DNA of 64,000 nucleotides from Cyclina sinensis (Eukaryota; Mollusca; Bivalvia; Venerida; Veneridae), in contig JAAONU010000009.1 in the NCBI GenBank assembly GCA_012932295.1, forward strand, positions 10,643,535 to 10,707,534, given 5' to 3'. How positions within the stretch are numbered: position 1 is the first letter of the stretch; each line of letters starts with the position of its first letter. The notes beneath the pieces are model-generated. The model was given only the letters and a program-made list of their open reading frames with translations, did not search any database and had not been told where the DNA came from. Both the position numbers and the translations under genes were made by a program. Of this stretch, positions 45,490-57,687 are shown in pieces.

Positions 45490-46742
45490 CTAAGTAATGT
45501 AGTGATGGCTTTTTTAACTTTTCACTTCCTCTGACTAGTCTTTTACTTGTGTAGATATAATGAGATATCATTGATACTTTAGAAGTTATACTCCAGACAA
45601 GCATTATTTAACTTTTGTAATTATCATTAAGGAAGTTAATTCAAAAATAAGGCAAGGTAGAATCAAGGTTCGTAAACACTGCACTTCCTCTCACTGTTCT
45701 CTATCACTGTGTGAAGTTTTAATATATATTTCTTAAATAGGTTTGAAGTTATTCTCTGGACAAGCATAATTAAGTACAAAAAAGGGAGATAATTCATAAA
45801 CTAAGTAATGTAGGGTTATGATTCTTTGACACTACACAAAACTTCCTCTCACTAGTCTCTATTATTGTGTGATGTTTTAATCGAATTCCTTCAATACTTT
45901 TAAAATTAATATCCCGACAAGCTTTATTAAGTATTATAAAGGGAGAACATTTGAAACTAAGTAAATTTGAGTTATAGTTCTTTGACAGTGCACATCCTCT
46001 AAGTCTCTTTAACTGTGTGAAGTTTCAATGAGATATCATGGACAGTTTAGGAGTTATATTCTGGACAAGCATTATTCACTTAAGGGAGATAAATAAAAAA
46101 TTATGAAAGGTAGAGTTATGGTTCTTGGAAACTGCACTTCCTCCACTGGGGTCTATCAATGTGTTAAGTTTCAATCAAACTCATTCAATATTTTTCAAGT
46201 TATTCTCCGGACAAGAGTGTGACATTTTAAGTATCATTAAGGTAGATAATTCAAAAATTATTAAGCAACGTAGATGGTTATTAAACAGTGCTCTTTCACT
46301 CACTAGTATCTAGGATTGTGTGAAATTTAATCAGATTCCATCAATATTTTTCAAATTAATATCTGGACAAGCATTATTAAGTATTATAAAGGGAGATAAT
46401 TAGAAAACTAAGTAAATTAGAGTTATGCTTCTTTGACATTTCCCCTTACTAGTCTCTATAACTGTGTGAAGTTTCAATGTGATATCATGGACAGTTTAGG
46501 AGTTATATTCCAGACAAGCATTATTAACTTAAGGAAGATAAATAAAAAATTATTCAAAGTAGAATTATGGTTCTTGGACATTGCACTTCCTCTCACTAGT
46601 TTCTATCAATGTGTTAAGTTTCAATTAAATTCCCTCAATAATTTTCAAGTTATTCTTCAGACAAGAGTGTGATGGACAGACAGACAGACGGAAGGATGGA
46701 CAAGGCGGCGACTATAAGCTTTCCCTTCAGGGAGCATAAAAA
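45490..46742 (+). repeat. Tandem array, ~150 bp units, with TATAAGC...GGGAGCATAA 3' hairpin
   Basis: About eight diverged units carry 'tgcacttcctctcactag', 'ctatcaatgtgttaagtttcaat' and 'aagggagataatt'. The tail is gacagacagacagacgg and TTTCCCTTCAGGGAGCATAAAAAAG. Shares the layout of the other families. Small ORFs at 46125-46672 are repeat-derived. Confidence 0.7.
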
Positions 46743-46755
46743 AGGGACTCACTGG

Positions 46756-46850
46756 GGCATTTGTGATCACACAAAATCCAGTTTCAACAAATTTTGCACA
46801 CATTCTCCACTGAAACTGAACACATAAAGTATGAATATCTGAGATACAGT
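46756..46850 (-). CDS. Weak exon candidate on the minus strand
   Basis: On the minus strand ATTTCAG|TAACTG and TTCAG|TTTCAG|TGG acceptor-like sites precede an open segment ending in CCCA|GTGAGT, a perfect donor, about 5 bp before the tandem element at 46742. Depending on the acceptor, it reads QWRMCAKFVETGFCVITNAP or an alternative frame that ends in a stop. No homology recognised. Listed because both splice signals are good. Confidence 0.18.
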
Positions 46851-47606
46851 TACTGAAATACTTTGTTTGACTATGTCCAAGTATCACTGCCATATTTGCA
46901 CAAATCATAACTTTTTATTGAAATGATAAATATTTGTTTTCTCCTTATATGTGATGCCTGAAATTCAAACTCTGAAGTAAAATTATAGCATGAGATATGA
47001 GTATAGGGGCTTATATACATGTATGTTTTATTTCTATTGGAAAAGACAAACTGTCATTTAAATAACAACTTGTTAGGTTGTAGCTGGCTGAATTAGTACC
47101 GGTAGTCAACTCTGCAAGCTATTCAGGTCATACAGAAGAACGTCAAGAAAATTTTTTAAAATCAGGATTGTAAGTTCTATTTTCATCTATCAGAACATGT
47201 TCTTATAATATGGACTGTTTATTTTCTTCGACATTTCAAGTGATTATTCAATTGTATTGCTTTTGATCATTTGGTTGAGTTACATCTGTATGAAATCAAC
47301 TATTTCTTTTTAAATTTTAATATATCGTATTGCCAGGATTGACAGAAAAGTGGATGAAACACAAAGCTAATTCTAACATAATGCACATACCAACTTTTAA
47401 GTTATTGCAGGTTCTTAAATTTTAATCTGATGCTCTTACAGAAACATAAATTTGTATATAAAATAAAAACAAGCAGGAATACACTTTTCAGTCTGAGGCG
47501 AGATAATAAATAAACTGCTTATGATGAGATACTGAGAGTGGACAAATGTAGGAGTTCTAGAAGAGAAAGTATGCTTAAACTTCTGTGTAAAAAGAAAAAC
47601 ATACCA

Positions 47607-47648
47607 TTAGAATCTGCACTTGTCTGGCTATCTGAGTAATTCAAGTCT
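47607..47648 (-). CDS. Micro-exon candidate on the minus strand
   Basis: ATTTTCAG|ACTTGAATTACTC...TCTAATG|GTATGT gives a 42 bp candidate exon with consensus acceptor and donor. The one open frame reads LNYSDSQTSADSN. It lies on the same strand as, and 31.7 kb upstream of, syntaxin-17 coding exon 1, so it could also be an untranslated exon of that gene, or chance. Confidence 0.2.
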
Positions 47649-47649
47649 G

Positions 47650-49015
47650 AAAATTATGAAAAACATGTAAGACCGACTGTTCAATTAATGTTTAATTTTT
47701 GACCCCTGATAAGAATCACTAGATATAGATTGTGTTAATTTTATAAATGGGGAATTGCTGAATATCAGACATTATTTTTCGAAACAGATTGAACCTTATT
47801 ATGAATAACTCAATCTTTCAAAAGAAAAAGAACCTGAGATCCTAACCATAGAGGATTCAAGACATGATAATTCAATATCAGTATCACTGCTTTATGCCTA
47901 ATGGTTTTATGCTTTTACCATAACGGTTTTCAGTTTGAATTTTTTTCTGGAATTGTCTTTAGATTCTGGATAAATCCAGCTAAATACTATTAATTTTTTT
48001 CAAAAGCCAAAGCTTTGTTTACTTCAACATCAGAAGTTTTCTTTGCAAACAGACAAGTAAGAGACAACAACTTAATACTTTTTTTGTAAAAAAATCTGCA
48101 ATGATTCGATGAAAGCACAATATTTAAACATCCATTTTGAAGTTTATATTAAGAGGTGATCGGAAACCTTATATCTAGATCCCAATATCGTCCAAGTAGA
48201 GTGCGGTGTAAGTCATTTTAGTGTTTTTATCAAGTCTGTTAGCATTGATACCACCCGAAATTCGGTATGTCGATGATCACTGAATTACTTAAAGCTGTTT
48301 CTATTGCTACAAAATGAAGCGATTGCAACTGAACTTCATTGGGTCACCATCCCGGTGTTTTTCTTCGAGGCAAAATTTGTTTCGAAAAGCGAAGCTTAAA
48401 CTTCATTTTCATTGGTGTGTATAATCCGAACAAATCAAAATAGGCCAGTTGAGAAAAATTGTTGTCGTCCAGCAGCTAGTATCTAATATGTGAAGGTATC
48501 TATCTGAAATAATCATCAATATAAATACTAAATAGTGAGTGTAAAAATAACAATGTACATAGTGACTTTGTAAATGTAAAGAAATGCACATTTAGGTTCA
48601 GCTATAACTGAACGCTCTTTTTTTTAAAAGTATGCACGAGATGACAACGATATGTTTCTCTTTTTGTCAGCGGATAATTGGATTTCAGATTAATCGCATG
48701 ATATCTTCAGAAAAGGTAACTGAAAATAACTTGTAAGTCATCATCACTCTTAGATAATTTCAGTCGGTCAGATACAAAAAAAACAACACTGAATCTAAGT
48801 TCATGTTATAAATCTGAGTTCATTTTAAAGTAAATTACCGGGTAATTGTCGGAACTTTCTTCTATCTTTTTTTTTAAGGCTGTTTGATACATTAAAGTTG
48901 TTGCAAACACACTCTTAATAATTATGTGGTAGGCTTCACTGAAGAGCAATCTGTGTAAACCAATTAAGAATGGCAATTTTATTACAACTAAGTAACATCA
49001 TAATATTTTGTAGAT
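47650..49015. other. Unique AT-rich sequence
   Basis: No tandem array or mobile-element end. A plus-strand GTAAGT donor-like site at about 48213 lacks a supporting exon. Nothing else recognised. Confidence 0.4.
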
Positions 49016-49139
49016 AAATAGCCAAATAAACTTAAATTCCTTTATATTTTATCAAAAACTACATTGTTTTAGCCTGTAAATAGCCAAATAAACTTAAATT
49101 CCTTTATATTTTATCAAAAACTACATTGTTTTAGCCCGT
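49016..49139 (+). repeat. Perfect-looking 62 bp tandem duplication
   Basis: Two copies of gccaaataaacttaaattcc...cattgttttagcc (49021 and 49083), differing at essentially one base (cctg/cccg). The duplication overlaps the gttttagcccgtaatg end of the inverted dispersed repeat, so it arose at or near that repeat's terminus. Confidence 0.9.
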
Positions 49140-49362
49140 AATGATTTAAAACATCAACACCTTTTGACAATACACAGGCGCCGTAAGTGGCCTTTATAAA
49201 TAAGGCCCATTAAGGACCATAGATACAGCCATAGAATAGTGAAGCCTGATTTCATTTATAAGGTAAGAGTTGAACCACTTTTCTGATATTTTTATTTTTT
49301 CAACCTTCAAGACATAGTCAGTAAAATCTGTTCACCTTTGGAGGCGAGACAGAGGCTAACCA
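49127..49362 (-). repeat. Dispersed repeat, short inverted copy of 35255-36233
   Basis: Read on the minus strand: cctctgtctcgcctccaaaggtgaac, then ttcactattctatggctg, then cacttacggcgcctg, ttgatgt and cgggctaaaac. These match the ends of the longer copy in the same order and opposite strand. The roughly 700 bp middle part is missing. Confidence 0.6.
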
Positions 49363-49837
49363 GAGAATATAGGTCAAAATGGTCTAGTCAAAATGGACCA
49401 CATTTCAAGTCAAATGGCCCACATTTCCAAATATACAAGTTAAAAAGCAACTCTTGTGAAGCTGAAACATGCAAATGACCAAATAAACCCATCAAACTCA
49501 TTTCAAATGGAAGAAAATAATTTGATTTCAGATTGAACTTATAAAATATGAGTTATTTCATTTGTTCTTTATTTCCTCATGTCGGATAAGAATTGAACAT
49601 GCAGATATTTTTATCCACGAAGCAAGAAATCTTGAAATTGCCTTGATGTGTCTTATATAGACAGAAATTGTTGAAACACTTCATTATTATAAACGCTGGA
49701 GCTGCCTTTATCATACATTAAAATAATAAATAAAAATTTAGCACCGCAATACTGAACGGCAATGAACAAAGTCACGATTTCCAGGTCTACTTAAATCAAA
49801 TGAACTAGATAAACAGTTTATTTGCCAGTAATAAAAT
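49363..49837. other. Unique sequence
   Basis: Only a short internal echo, aaatggtctagtcaaaatggaccacatttc (about 49378-49425). Nothing else recognised. Confidence 0.4.
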
Positions 49838-51555
49838 AACAAGAGAGCCATGATGGCCCTGGATCGCTCACCTGAGTACTTTGGCTGTAGGTTTGCTGTT
49901 AAGCAGTATTTCATTTTTTAATTGAAAATATGTAAGTGCTTACAAACCAAATATGTAAAATATCAGTCAATAAATAAAGGCTCTATGACAGAAAGTAGAA
50001 ATATCTATTATAAGCTATGGTGACCTTGACCTTGACCCAGTGACCTCAAACCCTACCCATGGGTAGAGGTCCATGCAAGGAACATCTATACTGAATATCA
50101 AAGATATTGGTCTATAAATGAAGGCTCTATGAGGTACAGTAGATAAATCTACTTTTAGCCTCCGTGACTTTAACCTAATCCAATAATTGAAAAAGCTTGA
50201 TAAAGCTGCTCTTGCCAATTTTAACTAAGTCTTGTGGTTCAGTACAAAGTTTTAAAGATTTCTTCTATATGTATAAACTTGTGACCCCTCGGGCCGGGCA
50301 ATGTGACCCAGGGATTTTTTCTAACAACTTGGTGGTCACTAACAATTCACACAAATCTAAGCTCTATAACTTACGGTTTCTGACAAGATTTTTTAGATTT
50401 CTTATACTCTATAAAAAACTATGCCCCTGGCGTTGGCCAGGGGGATTGAACAACTTGGTAGAGGTCCACTAGAAATCTCCACAATACTAACTCTATAACT
50501 TACGGTTTCTGATAAGAAGATTTTTTAAAGATTTTCCTATATAACTCTATGTAAAACAAGTGACCCCCGGGGCGGGGCCATTTTTGACCCAGAGGCCAGG
50601 ATTTGAACAAACTTGGTAGAAGTCCACTAGACAATGCTACACACCAAATATCTAAGCTCTATAACTTACGGTGTCTGACAAGAAGATTTTTTAAGATTTT
50701 CCTATATAACTCTATGTAAAACTACTGGCCCCTGGGGCGGGGTCATTTTTGACCAAGAGGCCAGGATTTCAACAAACTTGGTAGAGGTCCACTAGACAAT
50801 GCTACATACCAAATATCTAAGCTCTATAACTTAAGGTTTCTGACAAGAAGATTTCTTAAGATTTTCCTATATAACTCTATGTAAAACTAGTGGCCCCTAG
50901 AGCGGGGCCATTTTTGACCCAGAGGACAGGATTTGAACAAACTTGGTAGAGGTCCACTAGACAATGCTACACACCAAATATCTAAGCTCTATAACTTACG
51001 GTGTCTGACAAGAAGATTTTTTAAGATTTTCCTATATAACTCTATGTAAAACAAGTGACCCCCGGGGCGGGGCCATTTTTGACCCAGAGGCCATGATTTG
51101 AACAAACTTGGTAGAGGTCCACTAGACAATGCTACATACCAAATATCTTAACTCTTGGCCTTGTGGTTTCTGACAAGAAGATTTTCAAGTTTTCCCTATT
51201 TAACTCTATGTAAAATCAACTGACCCCTGGGGTGGGGTCAGTTTTGTCCCCAGGGACATAATTTGAACAAACTTAGTAGAGGTCCACTAGATGATGCTTC
51301 ATACCAAATATCAAAGCTCCAGGCCTTGTGGTTTCGGAGAAGGAGATTTTTAAAGATCCAACTTATAAAATCTATTTTTAGCTCCAGTGAACCAGAAATG
51401 CAATGGACCAGAACCATTTGAACAATCTTGGTAGAGCTTCATGCAAGGAACATCCCAGGCAAGTTTCATTAAATTTGCCCCATTGGTTTCAGAGGAGATG
51501 TCGTTTGAATGAAAAGTTGACGACGGACGGACGGACGACGGACAAAGACCGATCA
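49838..51555 (+). mobile_element. E10: pearl-like element, E9 subfamily, 3' palindrome missing
   Basis: The leader AACAAGAGAGCCATGATGG and CCCTGGATCGCTCACC are near identical to E9, as are the 5' unique segment and the 3' 250 bp. After acggacggacgacggacaaagaccgatc it stops without the CTCAGGTGAGC palindrome. The stretch 50195-50490 has many small deletions relative to E9 (see findings). Minus frame 51350-51556 and plus frame 51403-51588 are repeat-derived. Confidence 0.83.
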
Positions 51556-51649
51556 TCTAAAAATGTCATCAGGCACTATTGCAAATAATAAATATATCAT
51601 AATTTTTATAAAAATAACAATAAAACAGAAATTTCTTATCTGGGACACA

Positions 51650-51722
51650 GGCCCGGATTTACCAGGGGGGGGGAGGGCTTATGGGGCCCAAGCCCCCCCC
51701 AAGCTGGCCCGTTTGTAAAAAA
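51650..51722. repeat. G- and C-run low-complexity patch
   Basis: Contains cccggatttaccaggggggg and ggggcccaagccccccc, a short dispersed motif. A related C-rich patch is at 55255-55350 ('ggatccggccttggg'). Confidence 0.5.
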
Positions 51723-51723
51723 A

Positions 51724-54312
51724 AACAAGAGGGCCATCATGGCCCTGGATAGCTCACCTGAGTACTTTGGCTGTAGGTTTGCTGTTAAGCATATTTCATT
51801 TTTTAATTGAAAATATGTAAGTGCTTAAAAACCAAATATGTAAAATATCAGTCAATAAATAAAGGCTCTATGACAGAAAGTAGAAATATCTATTATAAGC
51901 TATGGTGACCTTGACCTTGACCCAGTGACCTCAAACCCTACCCATGGGTAGAGGTCCATGCAAGGAACCTATATACTGAATATCAAAGATATTGGTCTAT
52001 AAATGAAGGCTCTATGACGTACAGTAGATAAATCTATTTTTAGCCTCCATGACCTTTAACCTAATCTAATAATTTCAAAAAACTTAATAAAGCTTGCTTC
52101 ATGCCAAATTTTAAAATTCTAGGCCTTGTGGTTTCAGACAAGAAGATTTTTAAAGATTTTCTTCTATACTGCTATTTAAAACTTATGACCCCTCTGGCGG
52201 GGCCAATAGTGATCCCAGTGACATTTTTTAAACAAACTAGGTAGAGGTCCACTAGACAATACTGCATACGAAATATCTAAGCTGTAGGCATTGAGGTTTC
52301 CAGTATGAAGATTTTTAAAGATTGCCTTTTTTACATATTAAGGGCCCCCAGGGCAGGGGCCAATTTTGACCCCGGGGCCAACATATAAACAATACTGGTA
52401 AAGGTTCTCAACACAATACTCCACACCAAATATCTAACGTCTAGTCCTATTAGTTTCGGAGAAAAATGATTTTTCATGTTTTTCCTATATATGTAAACCA
52501 AGAGAACCCTTGGGTGTGGCCCATTTTGACCCAGGGGACATTATTTGAACAAACTTAGTAGACATCCACTAGACAATGCTGCATACCAAATATCTAAGCT
52601 GTAGGCATTGAGGTTTCCAGTAAGAAGATCTTTAAAGACTGCCTTTTTTACATATTAAGGGCCCCTGGGGCGGGGCCAATTTAGACCCCGGGGCCAACAT
52701 ATAAACAATACTGGTAAAGGTTCTCAACACAATACTCCACACCAAATATCTAAGGTCTAGTCCTATTAGTTTCGGAGAAAAATGATTTTTCATGTTTTTC
52801 CTATATAACTATATGTAAATCAATAGAACCCTGGGGCGTGGCCAATTTTGACCCAGGGGACATAATTTGAACAAACTTGATAGAGGTTCACTAGACAATG
52901 CTACACACCAAATATCTAAACTTGCGGTTTCTGACAATAAGATTTTTTAAAGTTTTTCCTATATAACTCTATATAAAACATTTGACCCCTGGGGGGCCAT
53001 TTTTGACCCAGGAGCCATGATTTGAACAAACTTGGTAGAGGTCCACTGGACAATGCTGCACATCAAATATCTAAACTCTAGGCCTTGTGGTTTCAGACAA
53101 GAAGATTTTTAAAGTTTTTCCTATATAATTCTATGTAAAACTAGTGACCCCTGGGGCAGGGCCATTTTTGACCCAGGAGTCATGATTTGAACAAACCTGG
53201 TAAAGGTCCACCTGATGATGCTTCATACCAAATATCTAAGCTCCAGGCCTTGTAGTTCTGGAGAAGAAGATTTTTAAAGTTCCAACTTTGAAAATCTATT
53301 TTTAGCTCCTGTGGCCTAGAAATGCAATGGACCTGAACTATTTGAACTAGACAATGTATCATGCAAAATATCTTAGCCCTAACTTTTGCGGTTTCAGACA
53401 AGAAGATTTTTGAAGTTTTTGCTATGTACATATAAGGAAAACCCCTGACCTCTGGGGTGGGGCCAATTTTGACCCCAGGGCCATAATTTGACCAACTTTG
53501 GTAGAGGTCCACAAAGTAATGTTACATGCAAAAAATCTAAGCTCTATGCCTTATGGTTCTAGAGAAGAAGATTTTTGAAGATTGTACTATATATTTCTGT
53601 GTAAAACTGATAAGCCCCGGGGTGAGGCCAATTTGACCCCAGGGGTCATGATTTGAACAACCTTGGTAGAGGTCCACAAGGTAATGCTACATGCCAAAAA
53701 GTTAAGCTCTAAGCCTTATTTTTCTAGAGAAAAAGATTTTTTAAGATTTTACTATAAACATATAGACAAAACAACAAACCCCTGGGGCGGGGCGAATTTT
53801 GAACCCAGGAGCATAATTTGAACAATCTTTGTAGAGGACCTCTACCCAATGATACATGCAAAATATCAAATCTCTAGGCCTGACGGATTCTGACAAGAAG
53901 ATTTTTTAAGATTTTCCCTATATAACTCTATGTAAAATGGGCAACCCCTGGGGCGGGGCCGTTTTTGACCCAAGGGCCATAATTTGAACAATCTTGGTAG
54001 AGGACCACTAGGTGATGCTACATACCAAATATCAAAGCTCTAGGCCTTATGGTTTTAGACAAGAAGATTTTTAAAGATTTTCCTTTTGGTTGCCATGGCA
54101 ACCAGAGTTCTGCATGGAATCAAATTCTTTTAACAATTTTGGTAGAGCTTCATGCAAGGAACATTTCTGTGAAGTTTTGTTGAAATTGGCCCAGTGCTTT
54201 AGGAGGAGATGTTCTTTAAAACAAAAGTTTACGCATGCACGCATCGATGACGGACAACGGACATTGACTGATCACAATACCTCACCTTGTGCACTACATG
54301 CACAGGTGAGCT
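51724..54312 (+). mobile_element. E11: pearl-like element, diverged member of the E9 subfamily
   Basis: Leader ACAAGAGGGCCATCATGGCC then ctggatagctcacctgag. The 5' unique segment matches E9 and E10. About 12 diverged monomers follow, with two almost identical ~300 bp blocks at about 52270-52500 and 52580-52800 ('gtaggcattgaggtttccagta', 'ctccacaccaaatatctaa'). The 3' end is diverged: gatgacggacaacggac then CTCACCTTGTGCACTACATGCACAGGTGAG, a hairpin with GTGCA/TGCAC replacing the usual inner stem. Minus frame 53180-53512 is repeat-derived. Confidence 0.82.
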
Positions 54313-55235
54313 AATAAAAGGGCTCATTTTTAAAGACTCTAAAACATTTTTTTTAGCGCTTTTCACTTCCTAACAGAAACACAGTCAACCTTTCAATTTG
54401 CAATGGTCATGCAATATTGCGTAACAACTGATAACGAGTTCGCAACTTTATAGCCGTGTATATTACACAATGTATCGTATATTCGGTGGCACGGATTATC
54501 CGAGAGTTCTCCAGACTGATCATGATGTACAGTTTTCAAGCGTCTAGTAACCTTGACGTATTTGATAAAGTTGTTAAATGAGCGTCTGCTGACCATGATC
54601 AGTTGCCTGGTGATATTGTGCAAACTCCAATCGTAATAACTTCGCCTTTTCAGACAACTTCGTATAAAGACTTATTGAAGTCGCCCGAGGTGTTCCGAAT
54701 GGTGCAAACTCCACACAGCTGTTACTTCACTTCCATACTTTCAGTAAAGTAATCACTGCTGACAGTCATGTCACGTGATGATGGTTGAAATTTTAAACTT
54801 TTTTTACATTTGTTACATTTGTTAAAATTTCAAATACTCCCAGGCATGTTAAATCGATGCAATTCCAATCGTAACTAAACTAAACAAAGAAAAAATAAAT
54901 TCTTTCAAAAGGTTCATACATGTATACATATAGCTGAAATCCAGCTAATGTTAACCCGTGTCTGCCCAGATCTTTCCAAAGAATGAAGCGGAGATCACTG
55001 CGAGGAGAATGGATATTGTGATGACGTTACATTGTATTTGTTATGCCAATTCATTTATTGATAAATTATTTGTTTCAGAGAACTTTATAAATATAAAATA
55101 AAAAAGTTAAAACTTGTCATATGGTTTTTGCTTTAGCTGAACATTTCAAAGAATACCAGTATATTTCTTTTAAATTCTCTCAAAACTTTCATTATATTTT
55201 TATGCCTAAAACGCACCAAAATGAGCCATTTACTC
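54313..55235. other. Unique region with promoter-like signals
   Basis: Repeat-poor sequence with TCACGTGA at about 54772 (a palindromic E-box, core CACGTG). A minus-strand open frame at 54393-54623 has no recognised homology. It could be a minus-strand promoter and 5' exon, conceivably of syntaxin-17 because no other gene is seen between, but this is speculation. Confidence 0.25.
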
Positions 55236-55239
55236 CACC

Positions 55240-55350
55240 GTTTTAGAAAAATTTTCTTGGGGCAAACCCCCCTACAAAAGGGAGTCACCCCCTTCCGTAC
55301 CTTCCCCCAAGCCCCCCACCCCCCAGTCAAAAAATTCTGGATCCGGCCTT
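55240..55350. repeat. C-rich dispersed motif
   Basis: Tracts such as cccccttccgtaccttccccc and ccccccacccccc are followed by aaattctggatccggcc, reminiscent of 51650-51722 in reverse. Short and non-coding. Confidence 0.45.
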
Positions 55351-56194
55351 GGGACGTTTTGCTTTTGAATTCTGGTCCGATTTGCTGTCAGCCTAACCAG
55401 ACTCGTCTTCGGACGCAACCTGTTGACGGACACTTGCTTTAAGTGTTACAGTTACCTTTAACAATTTTACGAGTTGCCAAAAAGTTTTTAAAAACTTTTG
55501 TGATGTTCTCTATAACATATAAATGTGTTTTCACTGTTTTTTTTATTTTGTTTTTTAAAGAATCGTAATTCGGAGAAAAAAATCTTAGTTGATTTCTGCG
55601 CAGAAAAAACAAACACTTTAAATATCTGACGATTATGTTCTTCATCGGATCTATTGTAACACAACTCTGTCTAAATTTTATTTCTGAGCTATAGTTTTCA
55701 CTTCATACAAATGCAAAGTCACAATCACTAGCCTGAGAAATAGGAAAACAATCACTTTACCGGACAAAGATCCAGCTAGATTCTACTTTCGATTTTCGGG
55801 TCTCCCTAATTACCGACAAGAACAATCAACAACCGACAGCAACATATACCAGTATTTTAAATTCATTGCATTTTTCTTTTATTTTTCTAATAAATAGTAA
55901 TATTTAAGTAGCTCTAATTTACTTCGTATTTTTGACCAGTTTAAAAGATTTTTATGAGAAAATGTTGAAAATGAACCGACTAGAAACATATTTGTGAAAT
56001 TTAGTCTATTTCTATTCTATGTTTCGAATATATTTTATTGTTAAAATTATTTACTATGTATTTTTGATCAGTTAAAATATTTTTATGAAAAAAGAAACGA
56101 TGAATATTTTCTGTATCATTACGGTTGGTATAAACGGCGAAATGAAGATTTCATTGCGGAATAGGCAAAATGGAGATTCAAAAATCAAATTACC
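55351..56194. other. Unique AT-rich sequence
   Basis: Nothing recognised on either strand apart from short chance ORFs. Confidence 0.4.
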
Positions 56195-56202
56195 GGTATA
56201 AT

Positions 56203-56250
56203 CAGAGACGTATATATAACATACATATATATATGTAATCTACGTCTCTG
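56203..56250. mobile_element. Very small hAT-like MITE or footprint
   Basis: CAGAGACGTA at 56203-56212 and its exact reverse complement TACGTCTCTG at 56241-56250 enclose a TA-rich loop. GTATAATC (8 bp) occurs at 56196-56203 and 56251-56258, as expected for a hAT target duplication, allowing one shared base. A CAG-beginning TIR with 8 bp duplication is characteristic of hAT elements. Confidence 0.55.
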
Positions 56251-56258
56251 GTATAATC

Positions 56259-57368
56259 CATTTTTAAAAACATAATATTTAAAAAAAAGGAACAAAGACA
56301 ATGTGTTGCAAATATATTTTTATGTTTTCAGACTAGATATCATCGAAAAATATGTACGAAAAATGTCACTTCGACCAATGTTTTCAAGCTCATGTTATGG
56401 CGGAATGAAGAAGATCAACGGCAAAATAGAGAAAAGTACAATAATCTTTCTAATAAAATGTTGAATTCCCATCTGAAATCATAATATGTATTCAATAAAC
56501 TGGCTTTCATACTTTTAAAATGCTATTGTTGTTAGATTATATATTTATTTGTATTCTCCATTTTGTCGTCGATAGTCATGGGTCAAAGTGACATTTTCCG
56601 AATATAGGAGAGATCGATAGATACGTCATCAGTTCTAGTTATTGGTACCACGTGATACACATTTTCAGAAAGGTCGGACAAACACTGATAAGATATTTGT
56701 ACTACCACACAGTTGTTTAACAATTGCAGAATCTAATAAAATGCTCTTTATTAAATTAACATAAAATGATGTGTCTGGGGTAATTAATTAAGGCTTTAAT
56801 GTAGTGATATTTCAGAGCATTCCATAATGTGAAACTTTATCACTGGTTAGATTGTAGAGGTTTAAATACCTCTTTGAATTGAGTCCAGAATAAAGAGGTA
56901 TATTACAATCAGTTCCCCTTTTTGGCCCAAATTTGAAATTATTTAAAGTAGTTTTAACAGTAAAAAATACTCATGATAATAAGCAAAATGATACATATAT
57001 ATATAAAATGTTTATATTACTGAATTCATTGGAAGGCCTTTCCTAACTAAAAATGTGTTCATACATACGAACAATGACAGCCAAGCTCTTTATTTTATAT
57101 GCGTTTTTTCTGTTTGTAATTTCATGATTTAATTTGTATCTTAGAATATCCACTTACTGCAACTGTACTAGTTGTTATTCATTAAATTTAACATATTGTA
57201 TTGTCATACACATTCATAGATATAATGACTAAGCACAAACTTGATATGATGGAACACTCAGGTACACTTACTTCTTAAGAGAGATGTTAAGTATATTTTA
57301 GTAACATGAATTTCAATACAAAATGTAAGGTCTGAAGATAAATGCTTCTGTTGTAATGAATGTTCTAG
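56259..57368. other. Unique AT-rich sequence
   Basis: No repeat or exon recognised. CACGTG occurs at about 56650. Confidence 0.4.
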
Positions 57369-57470
57369 CAGACTTACTCTAGCAGACTAGCAGACTAACT
57401 TCAGCAGACTAGCAGACTAACAGACTAACTTCAGCAGACTAGCAGACTAACTTCAGCAGACTAGCAAATC
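57369..57470 (-). repeat. Small inverted copy of the AGTCTGCT minisatellite
   Basis: About five units of agcagactagcagactaacttc, the reverse complement of the 22-bp unit in the large array at 61937-63668. No flanking sequence of the large array is shared. Confidence 0.85.
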
Positions 57471-57687
57471 ACCGAATACAGTCGTTCATACCAACGACTG
57501 CTTATGTCTTTGATAGACTATTAGAACATTTGGACATTTTAGTAGGCGCTTGCAATATTTCCAGTTGTTGTTCACGTTTCTTAAGGGTAACAAGACGTAT
57601 GGAAAATTAAACAAAAGACAACTCAGATGTGAAGTAACTAATCTATTTTGAGCAGCAAAACAAAAATGCAAAAACAAGAAAATAACA

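Noticed and set aside
48140..48220. Plus-strand exon ending at a perfect GTAAGT (about 48213)
   Set aside because: No convincing acceptor or recognisable peptide; only one splice signal is good.
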